From Xanthomonas sp. NCPPB 1128 (GTDB lineage: Bacteria > Pseudomonadota > Gammaproteobacteria > Xanthomonadales > Xanthomonadaceae), in contig NZ_LFME01000021.1 in assembly GCF_001043115.1 (NCBI RefSeq), positions 1-64,000 on the forward strand: a stretch of DNA of 64,000 bases. The letters are read 5' to 3'. Below are positions 47,336-55,730 of the stretch, one piece after another. Numbering within the stretch: position 1 is the first letter of the stretch; each line of letters starts with the position of its first letter. The position numbers and the translations under genes were made by a program. Under the pieces are notes generated by a model. It was not told the origin of the DNA, made no database searches, and was given only the letters and a program-made list of their open reading frames with translations.

Positions 47336-47354
47336 CATTCGTCCAAGCCGATGC
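47331..47354 (+). other. attC 5' half
   Basis: GCTAACATTCGTCCAAGCCG followed by ATGC closely matches the left half of classical attC sites (TAACAATTCGTTCAAGCCGA). The right half is absent; repeat copy 5 begins 12 bases later. Confidence 0.72.
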
Positions 47355-47365
47355 AAGTAGAAATA

Positions 47366-47419
47366 GGGCAGAGTGCACTTTTGTTGTTTGCGACACCTTT
47401 GAAATTTCACTCTGAACCA
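47366..47419 (+). repeat. Cassette-region hairpin repeat, copy 5
   Basis: GGGCAGAGTGCACTTTTGTT at the left and GAAATTTCACTCTGAACC at the right, the most diverged copy. It is followed by a small tandem duplication of CCAGCTTTAAAAC (47418-47443). It marks the right edge of the low-GC region. Confidence 0.78.
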
Positions 47420-47479
47420 GCTTTAAAACCCCAGCTTTAAAACCTGGTCCAGCCCGGATGAGGCGCGGAAGACGCACAC

Positions 47480-48172
47480 GTGACGACGACAGCTGACGAC
47501 CTCAAAGTCCAACTCGCCCGCTCGGGTGTCATCCTGGAGATCGGGGGATTCCGGCCGCCCGACGATCCCCTGGCGAGTTGGTTCGGTCGCGTGAATGTCT
47601 GCGCGCCGGGCGAGATATGGCCGGAGACGGCGGGACGGCCGATGCATGCGCTGTGTCAGATCAACGTCAGCGAACTGCCACTGCGGCCGGCCCGCCTCGC
47701 GGATATCGCACTGATTGCGGTGTTCATCGGTCCCGATACGCTCCCGGTCGATACGCCCAACGAGGAAGGGTGGTGTCTGCGGGCTTACACGCGCCTCGAT
47801 GGACTGGTCCCGCTGGCGCCGCGGAATACCAATTCGCCTATCAGCGCATTTCCGATGCGGGCGCATGTCTTTCATGACGACTACCCGTGCTGGGAGGATG
47901 CGCCGACGGATCTGCCAGCAGATATCGAAGCGCACTACCACGATCTCTTCCGGAACCTGGATGGCTTCAAGCTGGGAGGATGGCCGACGCTGATCCAGGC
48001 CGAGATCTTCTGGGCGCCCTTCAAGCGCCATCCCGCGTTGCCGGAATTCGTCTTCCAGATCGACTCCACGGACAAGGGCCGCTGGATGTGGGGCGACGGC
48101 GGCGTCGGCTACCTCGGCCGCGGGACAGTGCCCGGGAAAGAGGACGACTGGGCGCTTGCGTGGCAATGCTAA
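47480..48172 (+). CDS. DUF1963 (YwqG-like) family protein
   Basis: This 230-residue soluble protein has the DUF1963 pattern: WPETAGRPMHALCQINVSEL near residue 55, LPADIEAHYHDLF, then LGGWPTLIQ and FQIDSTDKGRWMWGDGGVGYL. Members often lie in immunity or toxin loci, but no activity is established. GTG start; no ATG fits. GC is back to chromosome level. It begins the long + strand array of single small genes. Confidence 0.85.
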   Translation: MTTTADDLKVQLARSGVILEIGGFRPPDDPLASWFGRVNVCAPGEIWPETAGRPMHALCQINVSELPLRPARLADIALIAVFIGPDTLPVDTPNEEGWCLRAYTRLDGLVPLAPRNTNSPISAFPMRAHVFHDDYPCWEDAPTDLPADIEAHYHDLFRNLDGFKLGGWPTLIQAEIFWAPFKRHPALPEFVFQIDSTDKGRWMWGDGGVGYLGRGTVPGKEDDWALAWQC

Positions 48173-48329
48173 TAGCGACACCCGACGGAGAGGACTGCGG
48201 AACTATGTGCGCAATTCAACGGGTGGCGCATCAAGCGAGGTCCTAGCCAGGCTGCGCGCTATTGTGCGCAGTGCGCCGACAGGTCTACTCTGATCCAGCT
48301 GTCTGGGTGATCACATTAGGGGGTGTGAT

Positions 48330-48647
48330 ATGAAGTATGGAATGCTTTCTTTGGTCCTGCTGGCGGGTCTTGTGGCGTGTCAATCCACGCCATCGCCGCG
48401 ATCGGCCATCGCACATGGGGATGGCGCGTCGCCGGACCGCCCCGTCGATCTGTCCGCGGCGCATAGCGAAGGCGAAGGTATCGCGGCGCAACGCAACTGG
48501 CTCGATCAGCACTACCCCGGCGCGCGCATCAAATCGCAGTCGCTGTTGTTCGAGCCGTCGGCCATGGACCTCATCACGGTCGTGCTGCCCTCCGGCGAGG
48601 AGCGCGAGGTCTACTTCGACATTTCGTCCTACTTTGGGAAGTGGTGA
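48330..48647 (+). CDS. Small lipoprotein
   Basis: A 105-residue protein with a lipoprotein signal: MKYGMLSLVLLAGLVACQS, with Cys17 after LVA. The mature domain has NWLDQHYPGARIKSQSLLFEPSAMDLITVVLPSGEEREVYFDISSYFGKW in two separated parts typical of a small alpha/beta fold. No family recognised. ATG at 48330 follows GGGGGTGTGAT. Confidence 0.75.
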   Translation: MKYGMLSLVLLAGLVACQSTPSPRSAIAHGDGASPDRPVDLSAAHSEGEGIAAQRNWLDQHYPGARIKSQSLLFEPSAMDLITVVLPSGEEREVYFDISSYFGKW

Positions 48648-48763
48648 GCGGCGCCATCGCCAGTATGATGCGACACGCTTGCGTTAGCGCATCTGCATCA
48701 AACGCCCTGCAATGATGAAATGCCAACCTCACCGCCTTGCAGATCGATCCAGGCACCCACGAC

Positions 48764-49159
48764 ATGAAGCGACATATCCAAGCGCTTGGAGCCGCGACCA
48801 TCTTGGCGTGTGTCACCGGGTTCATGCTCTTCGGCTATTCGCCGACGCCCTGTGCCTGCGAGACGCCATGGCAGCTGGTGTATTCCGCGTCCGGCTTGCC
48901 GTCTGACCGTCCCTATCGGACCTATGAAGCGGAGCAGCTACAACGTGGCCTTGACCGCCATCTTGCAGGATCGACTGTAGCAGGTTCGAGCGACTACTTC
49001 TTCGACGCCTGCCAGGAAACGGCACCGCGGCGGCGGCGATGCGTCATTGCCACCGAAGAATCGTTGCTGCGAAAGTCGGGCTACGTGATCGAGATGGACA
49101 CGGACGCGGAGGGACGACTCGAACGCACCCATGTGACGACTTACTCGGCGTGGCGCTAG
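48764..49159 (+). CDS. Small exported or membrane-anchored protein
   Basis: A 131-residue protein with one N-terminal hydrophobic segment (residues 9-27, LGAATILACVTGFMLFGYS) ahead of CACETPWQLVYSASGLPSD. The mature part includes YFFDACQETAPRRRRCVIATEE, with a possible disulfide. Unknown family. The ATG at 48764 is preferred over upstream in-frame starts because it begins the hydrophobic leader. Confidence 0.65.
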   Translation: MKRHIQALGAATILACVTGFMLFGYSPTPCACETPWQLVYSASGLPSDRPYRTYEAEQLQRGLDRHLAGSTVAGSSDYFFDACQETAPRRRRCVIATEESLLRKSGYVIEMDTDAEGRLERTHVTTYSAWR

Positions 49160-49290
49160 CCGTTCCTACGCGGGAAACAGATCGCATGCAGCGATGATTC
49201 GTGTCATCTCGGAATTTCTCGTGTCCGATGACTTGAGAACCGCGACGGCAAGGTTATGCAACAATGCGCGTCGGCCGCTGGAGAGAAAGT

Positions 49291-49749
49291 ATGAAAAAGC
49301 ATCTCGCCATACTGCTGCTGATCGTGGGCCTTGTCTGTAATGCGCCCGCGCTAGCCCAATTCTCCAGGTCGCCCTTGCTAGGCAAATGGGTGCTCGATGT
49401 CGCGAGCATGCCGGTGCCGCCTGACAAGCGTCCGAAAATCGCCACGCTCACCTACAGTGATGTTGGCAAGGGCAAGTGGCAGACGAATGCCGACATCGTC
49501 GGTGGCGATGGACATGACATCCATGCTGTCGCCATCTATCCGCTTGATGGAACCGCGGCCACAAGCAATGGATACCCGACGATCGACACCACGGCCGTGT
49601 GGCTGCCGGCGCCGAACGTGATGGTCGCAGCGTTCTACTTGAAGGGAATGCCACGCACGACGCGCACTTACACCGTCGCCCCTGACGGCAAGACGATGAC
49701 AGAAACCGTGGTCTGGTTGAACATCTACGGCGAGCCGCGATCACGATGA
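49291..49749 (+). CDS. Exported lipocalin-like small protein
   Basis: A 152-residue protein with a signal peptide (about residues 1-22, LAILLLIVGLVCNAPALA) followed by LLGKWVLDVASMPVPPDKRPK and strand-rich sequence with TYTVAPDGKTMTETVVWLN. The GxW start and the repeated strands recall lipocalin-like exported proteins that measure about 130 residues. GAGAGAAAG precedes the ATG. Confidence 0.7.
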   Translation: MKKHLAILLLIVGLVCNAPALAQFSRSPLLGKWVLDVASMPVPPDKRPKIATLTYSDVGKGKWQTNADIVGGDGHDIHAVAIYPLDGTAATSNGYPTIDTTAVWLPAPNVMVAAFYLKGMPRTTRTYTVAPDGKTMTETVVWLNIYGEPRSR

Positions 49750-50079
49750 ACCGCTTCAACCGCGCGGAGCAGCAATAGCAATGACCTGTCGGTGGTATTT
49801 GCCGTAGCGCTGCGCTGGCGGTTGCGGCACAGGGCCGAGCAACAATTTAGGCCATGTACGCAGCCGGCAGCGTGCTGGAAGAGCCGCCTATGCATGTGAC
49901 CAGTTAATCCAGGTCGAAGTCGTAACGCACTACAATGCGGCGCAGAGTTTGGATGGACGGGAACAACATGCGCGGTTTGAACACTTCGTGCGGCGACCTC
50001 GTTACGGACGAAAATTCAGGTTCTGCGCTCAAGCCGGTTGCTTGCGTCGACCCACCACTAAGCACATCAGGCGCATCCA
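49750..50079. other. Intergenic stretch without a supported gene
   Basis: About 330 bases. A possible short frame (49935 onward) overlaps the next gene in another frame and has no recognisable sequence. No attC, repeat or terminator was seen. Confidence 0.4.
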
Positions 50080-50436
50080 ATGGATCTGTCCCAACTCGAC
50101 TTCCACGACGCGACGCTGTTGGGCGTTTCCCTCGACCCGGCCGAGCGCGCCGCCGAGATCCGGCTCGCTTACTATCCGACCAGTCAATCGCGCGAGCGGG
50201 TATTGGGTGTCCTTTGCTTCAGTGGCGTGACACGCTTCAACCAGATCGCGGACCTGGAGGCGTTGCAGCAGCACGCTGGACCCGGCAACATCAGCCAGTT
50301 GGTCAGTGGCGAGCCGCCGGGCGTCAGTCATCTTTACCTTGTCCGCGGATTGGTCGAAATCGCAGCGACATCGGTTGCATTTCTTGTCGTGCCTGACAAC
50401 TCGCAACAGACGGCATGCTCTCTTGATGTCACTTGA
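50080..50436 (+). CDS. Small immunity-protein-like protein
   Basis: A 118-residue soluble protein beginning MDLSQLDFHDATLLGVSLDP, a start that I associate with small immunity-like proteins in polymorphic toxin loci (FHDA followed by strands with Leu/Val alternation). VLCFSGVTRFNQIADLEALQ and SHLYLVRGLVEIAATSVAFLVV complete a beta-rich fold. No exact family can be named. It sits alone between two other small genes. Confidence 0.6.
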   Translation: MDLSQLDFHDATLLGVSLDPAERAAEIRLAYYPTSQSRERVLGVLCFSGVTRFNQIADLEALQQHAGPGNISQLVSGEPPGVSHLYLVRGLVEIAATSVAFLVVPDNSQQTACSLDVT

Positions 50437-50466
50437 ACTCGAGGCCTGTCAGCCAGGATTGCCTCC

Positions 50467-50877
50467 ATGAGCGTTTGGTTTCTGCTGCTGGCGTTGGCTC
50501 CCACTGTCGCTCCCGCACAGCCTGCGGGTCGCTATGTGGCGGTGACAGAGACGGAGTACCAACTGGAGCTGGTCCTTGATCGCTCTGGAACTGCGCGTAT
50601 CAAGCGCCACCTCTGGGAAGCCGACCACTCGACGGCCGACGTCCGCTCCAGTCTGAAGGGGCATTGGGTCTACCGAAACGACGCGGTTGAGGTGACGTTT
50701 GCCCCCGGAAAGGCCGCTTCTTTCCGGCTCGTCTCTTGCCTGTCGTACGCGGAGTTCGACGGGTATGGCTGTTCGCCTGGACTCAAGCTCATCAAGACCA
50801 GCCTTCCAGCACGTTGGGGCCTGGAACGGTTCGGCTTGTGGCGTGCGGATCTTCTACGGGCGGGCAGGGGCAACTAG
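50467..50877 (+). CDS. Exported small protein
   Basis: A 136-residue protein with a signal peptide (MSVWFLLLALAPTVAPAQPA, cleavage near residue 18) and a beta-rich mature domain (GRYVAVTETEYQLELVLDRS, HWVYRNDAVEVTFAPGK) with a Cys pair (SCLSYAEFDGYGCSP). It resembles short exported lipocalin- or META-like domains, but no family can be named. ATG at 50467 lies 30 bp after the previous stop. Confidence 0.68.
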   Translation: MSVWFLLLALAPTVAPAQPAGRYVAVTETEYQLELVLDRSGTARIKRHLWEADHSTADVRSSLKGHWVYRNDAVEVTFAPGKAASFRLVSCLSYAEFDGYGCSPGLKLIKTSLPARWGLERFGLWRADLLRAGRGN

Positions 50878-51024
50878 CCAAAGAGGTGATATGACCGGAC
50901 CTAGTCTATGTTTGGTGCTATGTTCCGAGCGATGGACTCCATTGCGGCTTCTCCGCTCGCTGCGATTGAGCGAAGCTCGGCGAGCACGGCTCATCCCCCC
51001 AGAAATCAACGTGGTGTAATCGGC

Positions 51025-51429
51025 ATGCTGAGAATTATCGCAATTGCGGCTTGCATGTGCTTGCTGATGGCGTGCACTACCCAGGTACGGCATCGCTACC
51101 CGACCATCGCGTTTGTCGAAAGCAATGACACGGGAAAGGAGGTCAGGAAACTAACGTTCGAGCTGACCGACCAGCCGGCCAAGACATGCATTGCCGGTGA
51201 GTGGAAGCAGGCACGTGTCGTATCTGATGCCGGGCGCTATACCGAGTCTCCTGCTTACACCATGGAGGACGGCAAGCTGGAGGTTCTCTTGGTCAACACG
51301 GTGTGTGATGGGTACGACTCCTACGTCGGCGCCATCACCGGCACGACGTTCTCTGGTGAGCATGTCGCGTATGGGCTCGGCTTCCACAAAGCCCTCGGCA
51401 AGGTCGAAGGCGCCTACCAGGCGCCGTGA
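51025..51429 (+). CDS. Small lipoprotein
   Basis: A 134-residue protein with a lipobox at MLRIIAIAACMCLLMACTT (Cys17 after LMA). The mature domain has FELTDQPAKTCIAGEWKQAR, YTMEDGKLEVLLVNTVCDGY and AITGTTFSGEHVAYGLGFH, a repeating strand pattern. The ATG at 51025 begins the leader; longer in-frame extensions lack a ribosome site and a leader. Confidence 0.72.
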   Translation: MLRIIAIAACMCLLMACTTQVRHRYPTIAFVESNDTGKEVRKLTFELTDQPAKTCIAGEWKQARVVSDAGRYTESPAYTMEDGKLEVLLVNTVCDGYDSYVGAITGTTFSGEHVAYGLGFHKALGKVEGAYQAP

Positions 51430-51610
51430 GGTGTGGCTAGCGAACGCGTTTGCATCAAATCGGCCTTCTGCTGGCCCGGCACAGGTGCTGATTCCAAAAG
51501 CACATTCGTCAGGCCAGGCGACGGCCAGCCAGGCCGGATTGACTGCGGCCGATCACTAGGTAAGGATCACGCCACACCGAGCCTAGGCGATCGGATCGCG
51601 ATGGGATGCC

Positions 51611-52064
51611 ATGAGCAAGTACACCTTCGAAATAGTGAACTTCCTGTCTGATCAACAGGTCGCTGAACTGGAGGCTGAGTGTGCGCCCTCGCTTCGAATG
51701 CTCAACTTGCGCTACACCCCGGACGTGGATCTTTCGCAAGGCTACCAACCGGAAGCTGAGTATCTTGACGTGGTTCGGACCTCCTGGTTGGTCGATGAAG
51801 AGAGTGACCGCCCCGAACACACGGTGTTGGTCGAGGGGCTTGGATTCGCCTTCGGCAAGTTATTGCAGCAACGCACCGCCCTGCGTTGGTGTGTGGCGCA
51901 GGACAGCGACGGCACTTTTCTCACGATGGGGGCGGATGGACGAAAACCCGGCAAAGGTTTCGGTCCCCGTCTTCAGCTATGTCGAGAAGCGGGAAACGCT
52001 AATGAACGGTGAGGTCTTCAGCGACTTCTTCAAGCAAGTCTCGCCCGACCTGCTCGGTGCTTGA
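51611..52064 (+). pseudogene. DUF3806-like gene broken by a frameshift
   Basis: The first 107 or so codons read MSKYTFEIVNFLSDQQVAEL...GLGFAFGKLLQQRTALRWCV...FLTMG, typical of DUF3806. The domain's expected end (VSVPVFSYVEKRETLMNGEVFSDFFKQV in two parts) is in another frame that stops at 52064. The shift falls at a run of five G at 51928-51932. In the original frame a nonsense tail ends at 52012. A single-base change in the G run would restore a protein of about 150 residues. Confidence 0.75.
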
Positions 52065-52159
52065 GCCGACATAGACATGGCGTGCCGGCGGAATGCGCTT
52101 TCGACGACTGAGCTAATGTTGATCCGCACAACGACGCACTCCATCCAGGATGTACGCTG

Positions 52160-52552
52160 ATGACGACCTGCCAAAAAGGCATTTCTCCGGTTGGTTGGTA
52201 TGTAGGTACCTACGTGATTCGTTTCATCGAACTCGATGCCGTTGGTAACGACGACCCACAAGAAGAGTTTCTGGTATGGGAAAACACGATCATCGTCAGT
52301 GCTCCGGATTTCGATGAGGCCTACCGGAAGGTCGTTGCCGTCGCGGAGACGACGACCGGTCCCTACAAGGGCGGTCCCGACGGGGTTCCCGTCCAGTGGG
52401 TCTTTGAAGGCGTGACGGAGCTCATGCCCATCTATGAGTCGCTGGAGGATTGGTCCGAGATCATGTACGAAGAGCAAGAGTCCATGCGGCTGGACGCGCT
52501 GAGACAGCGGGTGATGTCGCTGGAAGCGCTGAAGGATCAACTGGATGCATGA
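52160..52552 (+). CDS. DUF4288-like protein
   Basis: This 130-residue soluble protein reads WYVGTYVIRFIELDAVGNDD, EEFLVWENTIIVSAPDFDEAYRKVVAVAE and WVFEGVTELMPIYESLEDWSEIMYEE, the DUF4288 pattern of an opening strand pair, an xxA-x-x-xxEAYxK helix and a Glu-rich end. Members are found in immunity-type and phage-related islands. It stands alone downstream of the broken DUF3806 gene. Confidence 0.72.
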   Translation: MTTCQKGISPVGWYVGTYVIRFIELDAVGNDDPQEEFLVWENTIIVSAPDFDEAYRKVVAVAETTTGPYKGGPDGVPVQWVFEGVTELMPIYESLEDWSEIMYEEQESMRLDALRQRVMSLEALKDQLDA

Positions 52553-52719
52553 CCACGAAGCCATGAAAGCACCACATAGCGTACGCAGCAGGTGCGAACG
52601 CTCGGGTCCGCTTCGCCGATCTGCGTCATGTGTTCTGCAGGTCGTAGGCCAACCGGTCCGAAAGCCAATGCAGGTCTGCGGTCGCATTTTCCTCGGCCTG
52701 CGGCTCGGCGAGGCATCCA

Positions 52720-53109
52720 ATGCGCCCTGACCGTCCCAAGGCTACGTCTGTCTCGGTCGCCCTGCTTGTCGCGACGCACACGATCGGACTGGCGCAGATG
52801 ATCGGTCTGTCCGGCACGCTGGATGTGCCGCTCTGGCTGCCTTACAGCGCCTTGGCGGTCCTCTATCCGCTGGTGATTTTTCTGATCGTGATGATGATGC
52901 GTGGCAGCCCACTGGCACGCAGCATATACACGGTAGTTGGCTTACTTGGTCTGGTTTCTACTGCGAGCTCCGCCAATCATCTCGACATGGTGGGCTGGTT
53001 GATCGTGGCTGCGAAGCTCTCTGCAATGGCATTGCTCTACGTACCAGCCAGCAATAGTTGGTTCGCGGCCCAAGGTATCGAGGCAGATTCCGCAAAGAAG
53101 ACCGTTTGA
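52720..53109 (+). CDS. Four-helix membrane protein of unknown function
   Basis: A 129-residue protein with four hydrophobic segments (about residues 11-31, 38-60, 68-84, 89-108). No named family is recognised. It is 8 bp before the next gene on the same strand, so the two may be cotranscribed. Confidence 0.65.
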   Translation: MRPDRPKATSVSVALLVATHTIGLAQMIGLSGTLDVPLWLPYSALAVLYPLVIFLIVMMMRGSPLARSIYTVVGLLGLVSTASSANHLDMVGWLIVAAKLSAMALLYVPASNSWFAAQGIEADSAKKTV

Positions 53110-53116
53110 AGACCCC

Positions 53117-53380
53117 ATGACCACATTCCAATTCCAACCCCGCTGGAAGGAAGAACTCGTCTGCACCGGTCCTGGCGGCGAATTCGTTCTGGATTTCCCG
53201 ATGGGCGTGCCCACGGTCTACGTCCCCACCGAGCATGCCTGGGCGCAGAGTGCACCTGCATGGGCGCGCGACCTGTGGCCGGTGTTCAAGGCCGAGCTGG
53301 AAGCCTGGTGCCAGGCGCGCGACGTGCAGTTCTTCCTGGATGGATCGGCCAAGTGCTACGGAGCCACTGCCAAGGCCTAG
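53117..53380 (+). CDS. Small soluble protein of unknown function
   Basis: An 87-residue protein with TFQFQPRWKEELVCTGPGGEFVLDFPMGVPT and an aromatic-rich C-terminal half (WARDLWPVFKAELEAWCQARDVQFFLD). The pattern is frequent among small immunity-like proteins, but no family can be named. ATG 8 bases after the previous stop. Confidence 0.65.
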   Translation: MTTFQFQPRWKEELVCTGPGGEFVLDFPMGVPTVYVPTEHAWAQSAPAWARDLWPVFKAELEAWCQARDVQFFLDGSAKCYGATAKA

Positions 53381-53450
53381 GTGAACATGCTGACAGCAGG
53401 CGGATGCGCGTGGCTTGGTATCCTGGCGCGCCATCGCAGCAAGGTCTCCA

Positions 53451-53909
53451 ATGAGCCAGAGTGCAGAGCGCGCCGACGCGACGAACGTCCCGCTGTATTA
53501 CCTGATCGTGCCGGAATCGCACGAGGTGCTCGGTCCGTGGGCGGACGCGTTCCCGGCGTATACCGTCGTGGTCGGCTACTCGAGTCTCGGTCACTTCTTT
53601 CTGCATGATCCGGCCAGCGAGGATTACGCGGTGCTGCATCCGTTCAAGACCGCCGGCAAGTCGTATGGCGCGCATGCCTCCATCGCGGCGTTCGAGGCAG
53701 CCATCCTGCGCGATCCGGGCTTCGAGGAGTACGTGTTGCGCGGCGACCACGTCCGGGCGATCGCGGCGCGTCTCGGCCCGTTGAAGCCCGAGCAGATCTA
53801 CATCCCGCAACCGTATCCGACGCTGGGCGGAACGGAAGCACCCGAGACGTATGACAAAGGCGATGTATGGGTCTTTGCGGACCTGATCGCGCAAAGCGTG
53901 GGTTTGTGA
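53451..53909 (+). CDS. Tdi1-like (DUF1851) T6SS immunity-type protein
   Basis: This 152-residue soluble protein has the DUF1851/Tdi1 C-terminal-domain features: YYLIVPESHEVLGPWADAFP, VVGYSSLGHFFLHDPASEDYAVLHP, then FEAAILRDPGFEEYVLRGDHV and KGDVWVFADLI. Tdi1 protects Agrobacterium from the Tde1 DNase of its own type VI system. No effector gene is adjacent, so it is a candidate orphan immunity protein. The ATG at 53451 is preferred over the longer frame. Confidence 0.78.
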   Translation: MSQSAERADATNVPLYYLIVPESHEVLGPWADAFPAYTVVVGYSSLGHFFLHDPASEDYAVLHPFKTAGKSYGAHASIAAFEAAILRDPGFEEYVLRGDHVRAIAARLGPLKPEQIYIPQPYPTLGGTEAPETYDKGDVWVFADLIAQSVGL

Positions 53910-53942
53910 CGTAAACCCGAACGATTTCGTAAGGCATGCCTG

Positions 53943-54167
53943 ATGGGGATGTGGCGCGCAAGCCGTCAATCGACACGTGTGCTGTGTCTGCTTGTCGGCG
54001 TGCTACTTGGTTTTGCCGCGTTCTGTGTGGGTGTTGATCCCGGGTCTCTGCTACGGTCCGGAGTATGCGTGCTGCTCGCGATCGGTGCCAGCATCTATCT
54101 GTTATCTGTGTTTCTGGGCAGTGACGCCTGGCGTAGTCGCTTGATTGGGCTATGGCCGGGCATCTAA
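53943..54167 (+). CDS. Small membrane protein
   Basis: A 74-residue protein with two hydrophobic segments (VLCLLVGVLLGFAAFCVGV and VCVLLAIGASIYLLSVFLG) separated by DPGSLLRSG. Basic N terminus, so the termini are probably cytoplasmic. No family recognised. Confidence 0.55.
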   Translation: MGMWRASRQSTRVLCLLVGVLLGFAAFCVGVDPGSLLRSGVCVLLAIGASIYLLSVFLGSDAWRSRLIGLWPGI

Positions 54168-54249
54168 AGGCACGCTTCCAGGGAGAACCCAGGCGGCACC
54201 AAATCGCCGCCCGGATCAGATGCAACGCGGAAACCGCAGAAGCCGCGCC

Positions 54250-54927
54250 TCAGTGCTTCGCCGCCTTGCGCCGGTAAACACCATTGAAACTGACGTTGGC
54301 GCCACCGCACTCCAGATTGTCCGATGCAACCAACAGGTCGCCGACCAGCTGCAGGCGTACCTTGCAGTCGTCCTGGCTGAGTTCCAGCCGGTTGCCTTCC
54401 GGAAAGCCGCGTGCGGTGACGGCGCCCAGGTTGGGGCCGCCGGGCCTTTCCTCGGGGGTCGGGTTGGCGCTGGGCCAGTAGGCATCGCCGTTGGCGGTGA
54501 TGGTGCCATCGCCGTTGGCGAGCAGCTGAAGCTCGTTGTCGCCGTCGTGCCAGTGGCCGACCCAGGCCTGCGGCTTCGGTGCGGCCGTCGCCGGCAGTGG
54601 TTGCACGCTGGACGCCGCCACCCAACCGGCGCTGCCGCCGACCTTGTTGGGGTAGAACGCGCAGACGAAACCGCCCTGGCGCTGCGCCAGGATCACCGTG
54701 TCGTCCTTGACCACATAGGCGCGCTGCCGGCACGCGGCCTCGCCCTTGGCCGGGCAGCCGTCGTCGTCGTTGAGCAGGTACAGGCGCGGCACCGCGACCT
54801 TGGCGAGCGAGAACCCGGCCGTGCTCATGGGGAAGCCGCCGTTGCGGCACATCGCCGTGTCCTCGTCTGGCGCCGCGTGGGCCAGTGCGGGAAACGCCAA
54901 CAAGGCGAGTAGCCAAGTCTTGTGCAT
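54250..54927 (-). CDS. Exported protein, only minus-strand gene in the array
   Basis: A 225-residue protein with a signal peptide (MHKTWLLALLAFPALAHA). The mature protein has cysteines (MCRNGGFP, GCPAKGEAACRQ, CAFYPN, DDCKVRL, NLECGG) that probably form disulfides, and WVGHWHDGDNELQLLANGDG, a lipocalin-like strand start, in the second half. No named family. The start at 54927 is chosen for the leader. Confidence 0.72.
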   Translation of the reverse strand: MHKTWLLALLAFPALAHAAPDEDTAMCRNGGFPMSTAGFSLAKVAVPRLYLLNDDDGCPAKGEAACRQRAYVVKDDTVILAQRQGGFVCAFYPNKVGGSAGWVAASSVQPLPATAAPKPQAWVGHWHDGDNELQLLANGDGTITANGDAYWPSANPTPEERPGGPNLGAVTARGFPEGNRLELSQDDCKVRLQLVGDLLVASDNLECGGANVSFNGVYRRKAAKH

Positions 54928-55184
54928 CAGAGTCGCTCCAGAGGTGGGGCAACAGTGTGGTGCATTCTGGGTGAACCGGTGGCGAGCGAATCGGTAGGCG
55001 AGGATGTAGCGGCGTCTGGCCGGCATGACGCTGCATCGCGTGGCGCAGCTCATCGCACGTCATGCGCGTCGACCAGCGGCATCGACGTCGGCGAACGCCT
55101 CGACCTGTAAGGTGGATGCCATCGGGCACACCGCGGGGATACCCTTGCGGGGGGTTCGGCTTTCAGACGCAAGAGGGTGGTGGG

Positions 55185-55619
55185 ATGGCAGTGAAGTACC
55201 GGGCGGGCGATGTCTTCGCGATCCCGTTGGACACGGGGACGTACGCGCTCTGCCAGGTGCTGTGGGCGCCGCAGGGTGACTATCGCAAGGTGGTCGGCTT
55301 CTGTGTGCTGGAACAGCAGGCATCGGAACCGACGCTTGGCCCGTCGCCGGCACAGCCGCTGCCGGTGCGTGATGGCGACAAGGACCTCCGATTGCTGTTC
55401 ACCGGCACCCAGAAGCTCAAGAGCGGCGAATGGCGGATCACCGGCCATGCGCCGCTGTCCAGCGATGCCAGGGAGCTGCTGACTTTCCACATCGCCGGGG
55501 AGCTGCACGAGGGCGATGCCTTCGTGCGGATGCTGTCGGTGGACGAGTACGTCCGCTATCGGTCGATGTCGGTGCTCGGATTCGAGCTGGTGCAGCGGCT
55601 GCTTAGCGACAGCCGGTGA
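55185..55619 (+). CDS. Imm26-like immunity protein
   Basis: A 144-residue soluble protein beginning KYRAGDVFAIPLDTGTYALCQVLW, the hallmark start of Imm26 immunity proteins (GD-x-F-x-IPL), followed by DLRLLFTGTQKLKSGEWRITGHAPL and ending in a helical segment (SVDEYVRYRSMSVLGFELVQRLL). AAGAGGGTGGTGGG is the likely ribosome site. No cognate toxin is near. Confidence 0.75.
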   Translation: MAVKYRAGDVFAIPLDTGTYALCQVLWAPQGDYRKVVGFCVLEQQASEPTLGPSPAQPLPVRDGDKDLRLLFTGTQKLKSGEWRITGHAPLSSDARELLTFHIAGELHEGDAFVRMLSVDEYVRYRSMSVLGFELVQRLLSDSR

Positions 55620-55730
55620 TCGAGGGCGCGGCCGTTGACGGCCAGTGGCCGCTCGGCGAGCATCGCATGCGGCCTCAACACAAGGGCGTGCCAACGCCGC
55701 ACATCACTTCTATCTGGCTCAGATGACACC

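Noticed and set aside
44542-47419. Reading the five hairpin repeats as ordinary intrinsic terminators
   Set aside because: The right arms are followed by CAGTTCT-like sequence rather than T tracts, and one copy lies within a gene.
41605-47450. Insertion sequence or prophage as the source of the low-GC region
   Set aside because: No transposase, integrase, phage structural gene, terminal inverted repeats or target duplication could be seen.
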